From the NCBI GenBank assembly GCA_023404495.1, contig JAEYBE010000053.1, forward strand, positions 1-64,000: a DNA stretch of 64,000 nt, written 5' to 3'. The notes below the pieces were generated by a model, which did no database searches, was not told the DNA's origin, and saw nothing but the letters and a program-made list of their open reading frames with translations. The stretch's first letter is position 1. Each line of letters opens with the position of its first letter. Shown piece after piece: positions 33,014 through 39,186 of this stretch. The stretch is from Actinomycetes bacterium (GTDB taxonomy: Bacteria; Actinomycetota; Thermoleophilia; Solirubrobacterales; JACPNS01). The position numbers and the translations under genes were made by a program.

Positions 33014-35116
33014 ATGTCAGACGGCCAGTTTCCACCCGAGTCTCCGCAGGACCCGGTGGACATTCCCGCAAGCTCAGACCAGACCGACTTCTCGCCCGAA
33101 CCTGGACTCGCGCCGGTGAGCGATGAGGCAGTCGTGCAGCTGCCGGACGGTGGCCAGTACCCCGACGACGTCTTTGGCATCACGGATGCCCAATCGGTTC
33201 CGGAGGTGACGATCGAACCGATCGCCGCCGACGCCGAACCGGATCTTCCACCTGCCGACACCGCCGGGGACATGTTCTCGGTGAACGAACTGATGGATGA
33301 GCCGGCCGAGCCCGTCGCTGAGCCCGCGGAGCCGCTTGCTGCTCCCGAGCCGCTTGCGTCACCTGAGCCTCTGGCAGCCCCGGAACCACTTCACACGGCC
33401 GATCCGCTCCCGACCCCCGCGGGCAGCGACATGTTCTCAGTCGACGATCTGATCGAGGAGCACGAGGAGCACGAGGAGCCGGCGCTGGCTGCCCCCGAGC
33501 CGCCTTCTGCGATTGAGTCGTTCGAGGCACCCACCGAGCCGCTGGCCGCGCCAGACGCGCCGCCACTGGCCTCGCCGGAAATCTCAAACCCATACGCACC
33601 TACTGAGCCGATTGCCCCAGTTGCAGAGACCGAGCCGGTCGCGCCGCTCGAGCAGGCCGCGGAGATTGCGCCTGAGCCCGTTGCGGAGTTCGCACAGTCC
33701 GAGCCGGTCAACCCCTACGCGGAGCCGGCAGCTGCTGCTGAAGTTGTCAACCCCTACGCCGAGCCCGTTCAAGCCGAGGCATCGGCACCGCAGGAGGTCT
33801 CGAACCCTTACGCCGAAGCACCGCAAGCTCCCGAGTTTGCCGAAGCCGAGCCGGTCAACCCCTACGCGGAGGCGCCGGCCGAACCGGCCGCGATGGATGC
33901 TTCTGCGACGCCCGAGTACGAGGCTCCGCCGGTCGAGCACTATGAGGAACCTGTCGCCGAGCAGTACACCGAGCCGGTCGGCCAAGAGCTGCCAGTTCCC
34001 GCCAACGAAGAAGTCTTTGACGCCTACGGAACCGATCAGGATGTCGATCCGGCCGCCCAGCCGCACATGCAGCGGCGTGAAAGCGTCGCGCCTCCGGGCA
34101 TGGAAGCACTCGCCGTCGGCGGCCTGGTTGTGGCTGACGGCGGGCGAGTCAAGGGTGCCCCTGGTGCCCCCGCAGCCGAGAAGAAGAAGCGTGGATCGTT
34201 CTCGCTTGGCAAGAAGAAGCAGAAGGATGCACCTCAGCCGATGCCCGAGGAACAGATCGCAACTGCCGCCGAGTTTGCCCAGCCCCTAGTCGAACCGCCG
34301 ACAATGCCGGTGCAACCGGAGGCGATCGCCGTGCCCGAGCAGCTCGCACCTGCCGTGATGCAGGCGCCCGAGCAGCCGGTCGCCCCGATGATGCCGGCCG
34401 CGGCTCCGGTGAAGACCAAGAAGTCGATGGCCGACCGGCTCTTCGGTGAGGCCAAGCCCGGCCAGCGCCACTCGTTCTTCGGCATCAAGTTCGGCAAGCC
34501 CGGCGCAGTGCCCGGCGAGCAGCAGTTTGCGCCGCAGGCTCCGGCCGCGCCGGTGGTGGAAGTTGCGCCGATGCCCGAGACTGCACCGGTCGCAGAGGTT
34601 GCGCCGCAGCAGCCCGAACAGATCCTCGCGCCACCGCCGCCGGTCGCGCAGGCAGAAGTGATCCAGAGCGCGGAAGCCGCGGCCCACGCCAAGAAGCGTG
34701 GCAAGAAGCAGAAGGCGCCCAAGGCGAAGAAGCAGATGGCGCCCAAGCAGGGCAAGTCGATGGCCGACAGGCTCTTCGGTGAGGCCAAGCCCGGCCAGCG
34801 CCACTCGTTCTTCGGCATCAAGTTCGGCAAGCCGGGTGCTCTACCCGGACAGCAGCAATTGTCACCGGAGGCGACCCCGATGCCCGAGATCCCGCAGCAG
34901 CAGCAGTACACCGCGGCGGCGTCGATGGCGCAGCCGTATCAGCAGGTGCCCCAGACCGCGCAAACACACTTCCCGGGGGGATACCCGGCCGACTTCGCGC
35001 GCGGCGCGGCTGAAGCTCAGCCGTACGCGGCGGCCGCGGCCCCCGCGCAAACTCCCGAGCAGATCATGCCGCCGGCCGAACAGGTCGCGCAGCAGGCTCA
35101 GGCCGGTCAGCAGTAG
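33014..35116 (+). CDS. Low-complexity Pro/Ala/Glu-rich protein with duplicated modules, function unknown
   Basis: This 700-residue protein has no signal or membrane segment and appears disordered. Distinct short modules repeat. DMFSVNELMD and DMFSVDDLIE occur at 86-95 and 139-148. NPYA occurs at 192, 233, 246, 264 and 282. A basic patch KKKRGSFSLGKKKQK lies near 393-407. Two nearly identical copies of KSMADRLFGEAKPGQRHSFF plus GIKFGKPGA occur at about 470 and 581, with a second basic stretch (KKRGKKQKAPKAKK) before copy two. GAGGTGG precedes the start. It looks like a scaffold with acidic, basic and folded-peptide segments; no family is known to me. Confidence 0.75.
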   Translation: MSDGQFPPESPQDPVDIPASSDQTDFSPEPGLAPVSDEAVVQLPDGGQYPDDVFGITDAQSVPEVTIEPIAADAEPDLPPADTAGDMFSVNELMDEPAEPVAEPAEPLAAPEPLASPEPLAAPEPLHTADPLPTPAGSDMFSVDDLIEEHEEHEEPALAAPEPPSAIESFEAPTEPLAAPDAPPLASPEISNPYAPTEPIAPVAETEPVAPLEQAAEIAPEPVAEFAQSEPVNPYAEPAAAAEVVNPYAEPVQAEASAPQEVSNPYAEAPQAPEFAEAEPVNPYAEAPAEPAAMDASATPEYEAPPVEHYEEPVAEQYTEPVGQELPVPANEEVFDAYGTDQDVDPAAQPHMQRRESVAPPGMEALAVGGLVVADGGRVKGAPGAPAAEKKKRGSFSLGKKKQKDAPQPMPEEQIATAAEFAQPLVEPPTMPVQPEAIAVPEQLAPAVMQAPEQPVAPMMPAAAPVKTKKSMADRLFGEAKPGQRHSFFGIKFGKPGAVPGEQQFAPQAPAAPVVEVAPMPETAPVAEVAPQQPEQILAPPPPVAQAEVIQSAEAAAHAKKRGKKQKAPKAKKQMAPKQGKSMADRLFGEAKPGQRHSFFGIKFGKPGALPGQQQLSPEATPMPEIPQQQQYTAAASMAQPYQQVPQTAQTHFPGGYPADFARGAAEAQPYAAAAAPAQTPEQIMPPAEQVAQQAQAGQQ
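34421..34834 (+). repeat. Direct DNA repeat of about 80 bases, two copies 333 bases apart
   Basis: Bases 34421-34501 and 34754-34834 are nearly identical, with only a few substitutions. They encode the duplicated KSMADRLFGEAKPGQ module of the low-complexity protein. High DNA identity suggests a recent duplication or gene conversion. Confidence 0.8.
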
Positions 35117-35159
35117 GACGAAGCGGCTCGCCGAGGGGCTCGCCCTCGGCGTCACGCCG

Positions 35160-35165
35160 TAGTAT
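35160..35165 (+). promoter_or_regulatory. -10 TAGTAT of a probable leaderless RDD-gene transcript
   Basis: TAGTAT is eight bases before the ATG at 35174. Confidence 0.45.
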
Positions 35166-35173
35166 TGCTGCCG

Positions 35174-35872
35174 ATGAACGGCAGCAGCTTCTCTCCGCCT
35201 ACCAGCGACGCAGCCGCGCCCGTCTGGGAACTCTCGGGTTGGTGGCGCCGCGTCGGCGCGCAGATCATCGACTCACTGATCGTCGGGGTGCCGGCGTTCG
35301 TCGCGGCCGGCATCCTCGTGGTGATCACGATCCGCGACGTCGAAGAGCTGAGTGGCTCTGACTTCGACCGGATCCAGATCTACGGAACCGTGATCTCGAT
35401 CGTCACCGCATCGATCTACTACTGCTGGATGATGTCGGCCACCAACGGTCAGACGGTTGGCAAGAAGGTCACAGACATTCGCGTCGTACGTGAAGACGGC
35501 GCGCCCGTAACCGCAGGCTTTGCTTTCCAGCGGCAGATTCTTGTGATGCAACTGCTCTTCGGTTGGCTTGCGGCAATTCTGCTCTACATCCCGACGCTGC
35601 TCAATTACCTATGGCCGCTCTGGGACAACGGCAATCAAGCGCTCCACGACAAGATCGTCAAGTCGCGAGTCGTGATCGCCACGCCCGTGGGCGTCGCCGA
35701 GCCGGCACCTCCGGTGCAGACCGAGTTTGCTCCGCAGACGCCGTTCCCGCAGGCCCCACCTGCACCGCCGGCAACGCCAACGCCTCCACCTCCACCACCC
35801 GCCCCCGGAGGCGCCGTGCCATACACGCCGCCGCCGGGCTTTGAGAACCCGGTTTCAGACGACGAGAAGTAG
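35174..35872 (+). CDS. RDD family membrane protein with proline-rich tail
   Basis: The 232-residue protein has the RDD signature: GWWRRVGAQIIDSLIVGVPA, a second helix around VISIVTASIYYCWMM, then NGQTVGKKVTDIRVV, and a C-terminal pair ending DNGNQALHDKIVKSRVV. A cytosolic proline-rich tail (PPPPPPAPGG) follows. Function of RDD proteins is mostly unproved; some act as Na+/H+ antiporters. It follows the low-complexity protein gene, and both have Pro-rich parts. Confidence 0.8.
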   Translation: MNGSSFSPPTSDAAAPVWELSGWWRRVGAQIIDSLIVGVPAFVAAGILVVITIRDVEELSGSDFDRIQIYGTVISIVTASIYYCWMMSATNGQTVGKKVTDIRVVREDGAPVTAGFAFQRQILVMQLLFGWLAAILLYIPTLLNYLWPLWDNGNQALHDKIVKSRVVIATPVGVAEPAPPVQTEFAPQTPFPQAPPAPPATPTPPPPPPAPGGAVPYTPPPGFENPVSDDEK

Positions 35873-35877
35873 TTCGC

Positions 35878-37176
35878 TCAGGCCAGCTCGGCCGCGCGAT
35901 CGCCCGCGAGGATGACCTGCGATCGCTCGGGTCCGACGCCGACCAGCACGATCGGCACGTCGAGGAAGTCGCTGACGTACTCGAGGTAGTTGCGGCAGGT
36001 CTCCGGGAGATCTTCCATCGAGCGCGCGCCGCTGATGTCTTCGTTCCAGCCGGGAAGGTCGACGTAGCTTGCGCGTGAGTGGTGCAGCACGCTCTGGTGG
36101 TAGGGGAACTCGTCAAACACCGCGCCGTCGGCGTTCGTGTAGCTCGTTGCGACGCGCAACGTGTCGATACCGGAAAGCACGTCGAGCTTGGTGATGCAGA
36201 GGCCGGTCAACCCGTTGATGCGGGTTGCGTAGCGCAGCGCGACAAGGTCGAGCCAGCCGATTCGGCGTGCACGCCCGGTGGTCGTGCCGAACTCGCCGCC
36301 GACCTCACGGATCTGGTCGCCGAGCTCGTCGTCGATCTCCGACGGGAACGGTCCGCTGCCGACGCGGGTGGTGTAGGCCTTTGCGATTCCCCAGACCTCG
36401 TCGATCAGCGTCGGACCGACGCCGGCTCCGACGCAGGCGGCGCCGGCGATCGGGTTTGAGGATGTGACAAACGGATAGGTGCCGTGGTCGATGTCGAGCA
36501 GTGCACCCTGAGCGCCCTCGAAGACAACTTCCTTGCCGGCCTTGATCGCCTCGTGCACGATCAGCGAAGTCTCAGCGATGTGTTGCTCAAGGCGATGGCC
36601 ATAGCGCAGGTACTCGTCGACCATCGTGTGCAGGTCGAGCTCGGGGTCCTTCGCCCAGGGGCGCAGCTGTTGCCGCTTGGGCTCCATCGCGGTCATGATC
36701 TTCTTGCGCAGGATCTTCTCGTCGAGCAGGTCTTGCATGCGAATGCCGAGGCGATCGGCCTTGTCGGCATAACACGGGCCGATTCCGCGCTTGGTGGTGC
36801 CGATCTTCAGCTCGCCGAGCTTGGCCTCGCCCTCGTGGTCGAGCATCAGGTGGTAGGGCATGATCAGGTGCGCGTTGGCACTGATCTTGAGGCCGGTGGT
36901 GTCGACGCCGCGCTTGCGCAGGTCGTCGAGCTCGCCGATCAGCACACCGGGATCGACTACCACGCCGTTGCCGATGATGCACGTGTTGTTCGGGTGGAGA
37001 ATCCCCGACGGAATCAGGTTGAGCTTGAAGACCTCATCGCCGTGGATGATTGTGTGGCCGGCGTTGTTGCCGCCCTGAAAGCGCACGGTGACCTGGGCCC
37101 GATCGGCCAAAAGGTCCGTGACTTTGCCCTTTCCCTCATCGCCCCACTGGGCGCCGACTATGACTGTTGCTGGCAC
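35878..37176 (-). CDS. purA: Adenylosuccinate synthetase
   Basis: PurA joins IMP and aspartate with GTP in AMP synthesis. The 432-residue protein begins PATVIVGAQWGDEGKGKVTD (P-loop), continues with NNAGHT, IGTTKRGIGPCYADKA, VFEGAQGALLDIDHGTYPFVTSSN and the GTTTGRARRIGW base loop. All are intact. The GTG start at 37176 is right because the family begins there; the longer open frame (to 37422) has no similarity and overlaps the divergent gene. Confidence 0.96.
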   Translation of the reverse strand: MPATVIVGAQWGDEGKGKVTDLLADRAQVTVRFQGGNNAGHTIIHGDEVFKLNLIPSGILHPNNTCIIGNGVVVDPGVLIGELDDLRKRGVDTTGLKISANAHLIMPYHLMLDHEGEAKLGELKIGTTKRGIGPCYADKADRLGIRMQDLLDEKILRKKIMTAMEPKRQQLRPWAKDPELDLHTMVDEYLRYGHRLEQHIAETSLIVHEAIKAGKEVVFEGAQGALLDIDHGTYPFVTSSNPIAGAACVGAGVGPTLIDEVWGIAKAYTTRVGSGPFPSEIDDELGDQIREVGGEFGTTTGRARRIGWLDLVALRYATRINGLTGLCITKLDVLSGIDTLRVATSYTNADGAVFDEFPYHQSVLHHSRASYVDLPGWNEDISGARSMEDLPETCRNYLEYVSDFLDVPIVLVGVGPERSQVILAGDRAAELA

Positions 37177-37183
37177 AGGATTG

Positions 37184-37189
37184 AGTGTA
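37184..37189 (-). promoter_or_regulatory. -10 TACACT of a probable leaderless purA transcript
   Basis: On the reverse strand TACACT is seven bases before the purA GTG. Confidence 0.45.
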
Positions 37190-37215
37190 GGCAGCGCCAG
37201 AACGCCGGTTGTGAA

Positions 37216-37221
37216 TAGGAT
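37216..37221 (+). promoter_or_regulatory. -10 TAGGAT of a probable leaderless VOC-gene transcript
   Basis: TAGGAT is six bases before the ATG at 37228, back to back with the purA promoter. Confidence 0.45.
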
Positions 37222-37227
37222 CGCGCA

Positions 37228-37602
37228 ATGAAGTTCGCAGCGACGATTCTCTACGTTGATGACGTCCAGAGCTCGGTCGACTTCTACGGTCGCGCTTTCG
37301 GGTTCACAGTTGATTTCAGCTCCGGTGATGACTACGCGGTGCTCAGCTCGGAGAGCGGGGCGACGATCTCGTTCGCCAGCAAGGACTTGCCCCCGCAGGT
37401 ACCCGGCGTGCGCGAGGCGCACGCTGGCTTTGAACTCTGGCTGGCCACGGAGGATGTCGCTGGCGCAGTTGAGAAAGCTGTGAACGCGGGCGCCGAGCTG
37501 GTCGCGGAGCCGACTGCCAAGCCCTGGGGTCAGGTCGTCGCCTACGTGCGCACGCCCGACGGATCCTTGATCGAGATCGGCGAGCCGGCTCCCGGCGGCT
37601 GA
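37228..37602 (+). CDS. VOC family (glyoxalase/bleomycin-resistance-like) protein
   Basis: This 124-residue protein starts MKFAATILYVDDVQSSVDFYG (VOC fold module 1) and has module 2 in AGFELWLATEDVAGAVEKAVNAGAELVAEPT, ending VRTPDGSLIEIGEP with the terminal Glu metal ligand. The substrate cannot be named. It ends close to the convergent vapC. Confidence 0.85.
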   Translation: MKFAATILYVDDVQSSVDFYGRAFGFTVDFSSGDDYAVLSSESGATISFASKDLPPQVPGVREAHAGFELWLATEDVAGAVEKAVNAGAELVAEPTAKPWGQVVAYVRTPDGSLIEIGEPAPGG

Positions 37603-37612
37603 GCTGTCGCGG

Positions 37613-37999
37613 TCAGGCGGCGATCAGTCTGAGCTTGGCAACTTCGGCGATCGCTCCGAAATCTCGGTCGTGCGCCAGCAACGGAACCTCGCTGCGAATC
37701 GCGACAGCGGCAATCAGGCAATCTATGAAGCCGCGGGGCGCCTTCCCACGCTTGGCACATTCACGGTAGATCCATCCGGCCGCCAGGAAGTCGTGATCTC
37801 GCTCAAAATGCACGCGGCCGATCCCGCCGAGCAGGCGCCTGACCTTGTTGGCCTCGCCGCTCCCAGCGAGCAGTTCCATCGCGACCGGCTCGGTGTAGCG
37901 CGCGGTGTCGTCGCTGATTGCGTCCAGCAGGCGCTCGGCCAGCGGGCCGCGCTGCCCGCGGTCGAGTTCGACCCAGACCGATGTATCGGCGAGGATCAC
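37613..37999 (-). CDS. vapC: PIN-domain toxin (VapC)
   Basis: VapC toxins are Mg-dependent RNases. The 128-residue protein starts MILADTSVWVELDR (first acidic residue in LADTS), has TEPVAMELLAG (second), and FIDCLIAAVAIRSEVPLLAHDRDFGAIAE with the remaining acidic residues. All four usual acidic positions appear present, so an active nuclease is likely. Its start overlaps the antitoxin stop by four bases (ATGA), the typical vapBC layout. Confidence 0.9.
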   Translation of the reverse strand: MILADTSVWVELDRGQRGPLAERLLDAISDDTARYTEPVAMELLAGSGEANKVRRLLGGIGRVHFERDHDFLAAGWIYRECAKRGKAPRGFIDCLIAAVAIRSEVPLLAHDRDFGAIAEVAKLRLIAA

Positions 38000-38232
38000 G
38001 CAGCGAGGTCGTCGTCGATCGGGTTGCCGTCGAGGTCGTACCCCTCGTTAGGAACGTCACCGAAGACGCCGGTTCCGAGGGTCGCAAGGATCTCCTCTTT
38101 GGACATCGGATGGCCAGCGACGTGGCGAAGGGCCATGTTCACGGCCTCGCGCTTGGTCTTGAGATTGAACTGCTCCATCACGCTCTCGAGGGCTTGTGCG
38201 TCGATCTCAATGTTCGTGCGGATGTAGTCCAT
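37996..38232 (-). CDS. vapB: Antitoxin of VapBC pair (VapB, ribbon-helix-helix-like)
   Basis: The 78-residue protein starts MDYIRTNIEIDAQALESVME and has LKTKREAVNMALRHVAGH, the typical VapB DNA-binding segment; the acidic tail (NEGYDLDGNPIDDDLAA) should wrap the toxin. A further in-frame start at 38250 would add six residues from a tandem 11-bp repeat. The gene is oriented away from a short reading frame at 38254-38430. Confidence 0.85.
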   Translation of the reverse strand: MDYIRTNIEIDAQALESVMEQFNLKTKREAVNMALRHVAGHPMSKEEILATLGTGVFGDVPNEGYDLDGNPIDDDLAA

Positions 38233-38250
38233 ACACCAACCATACACCAA
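38229..38250. repeat. Perfect 11-bp tandem repeat at the vapB start
   Basis: CCATACACCAA occurs twice in tandem (38229-38239 and 38240-38250). Read on the vapB strand, each copy has GGTG and ATG, so the start codon itself is duplicated. It could serve as an operator for VapBC or give two starts. Confidence 0.7.
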
Positions 38251-38253
38251 GCG

Positions 38254-38430
38254 GTGCGTCTGGAGCGGACGGGCGCGAGGGGCCTCTCGGCATCGAAATC
38301 CGCACTGCGTGCATATGTGGCGGCCAATGCCGGGAAGCTCGCCGGCGTTCAGGATTTCCTTGACGCTGTCCGAGAGGCGGCGCCTTGGTATGACCTCGCG
38401 CGCTGGGAGCGGTTGGTCGGGCTGCCCTGA
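38254..38430 (+). pseudogene. Possible gene remnant (58 residues)
   Basis: A GTG-initiated frame reads RLERTGARGLSASKSALRAY and ends DAVREAAPWYDLARWERLVG, with GC-rich wobble bases like neighbouring genes. No start signal is visible and the vapB start region interrupts the frame upstream. It may be the 3' remnant of a former gene or a chance frame in the spacer. Confidence 0.3.
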
Positions 38431-38442
38431 GGCCGCCCTTGG

Positions 38443-39183
38443 TCAGATGCGCCGCGCGACCGGCTCGTCTGGGGAGGCCTCGAATGCCTCCACGCGCCGG
38501 TCGCTGCCAAACAGCGGCATTGGATCGCCGCAGATCTCAACAAGTCGAGAAACGGTGCGCTCGCCGATCTGCTCTTTGAGCTGAGGCTCATCGAGGTTTG
38601 TCGTCACGGCCAGTGCCTTGCCGTCCTCGTAGCGCTCGTTGACGATCGCGTAGAGCTGCTCGAGTACCCACTCAGTTTGCTGCTCTGCGCCGAGATCGTC
38701 CAGGTGCAAGAGGTCCACGCGCGTGAGCTTCTCGAAGAGCTGCGCATACGAGGAATCGGAGGAGGCGTCGAACGTGTTGCGGATCTCGGCGAGCAGCCGC
38801 GGAACCGAGTAGATCGCGACGGTGTGTCCGGCCCGCAGCGCCTCGCGGCTGACGAGCATCGCCAGCGTGGTTTTGCCAGTGCCGGTGTCGCCGGTGAACC
38901 AGATCCCACGGCCGGCCGCGAGCTGGTCGTCGATCGTGCGCACGTAGCGCAGCACGCTGCGAGTGATTGCCGGCGGAAAGTCGAGCGTACGCCCGGAGTC
39001 TGCGATGTGCTGACCGTCGTCCGAGACCGCAATTCCCGAGTAGCGGCGCGGAATCGTCGTGATCAGTCCGCGAGTGCGCGCGCGCCGGATCGTCTCCTCA
39101 CGGCAGACGCAGGGCACGGCCTCGCCGTCGTCGCCCAAGACCCAGGTGGAACCGTTGCAGTGCTGGCAGACGAACTCGGCCAC
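38443..39183 (-). CDS. DnaC/DnaI-like replicative helicase loader (AAA+ ATPase)
   Basis: The 246-residue protein has an N-terminal zinc-type cluster (CQHC at 6-9 and CVC at about 25-27), as in DnaI whose zinc domain binds DnaB. An AAA+ core follows with Walker A FTGDTGTGKTTLAMLVSR, Walker B LLHLDDLGAEQ, sensor 1 AVTTNLD and the Arg finger region RTVSRLVEIC. It lies three bases after dnaB. Actinobacteria usually lack such loaders, so a helicase-loading job tied to DnaB is likely. IstB-type transposition ATPases are the alternative, but no transposase is adjacent. Confidence 0.8.
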   Translation of the reverse strand: MAEFVCQHCNGSTWVLGDDGEAVPCVCREETIRRARTRGLITTIPRRYSGIAVSDDGQHIADSGRTLDFPPAITRSVLRYVRTIDDQLAAGRGIWFTGDTGTGKTTLAMLVSREALRAGHTVAIYSVPRLLAEIRNTFDASSDSSYAQLFEKLTRVDLLHLDDLGAEQQTEWVLEQLYAIVNERYEDGKALAVTTNLDEPQLKEQIGERTVSRLVEICGDPMPLFGSDRRVEAFEASPDEPVARRI

Positions 39184-39186
39184 GGG

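Noticed and set aside
37177..37422. Extended N-terminus of purA
   Set aside because: The open frame adds 82 residues without similarity to the family and overlaps the divergent VOC gene and its promoter.
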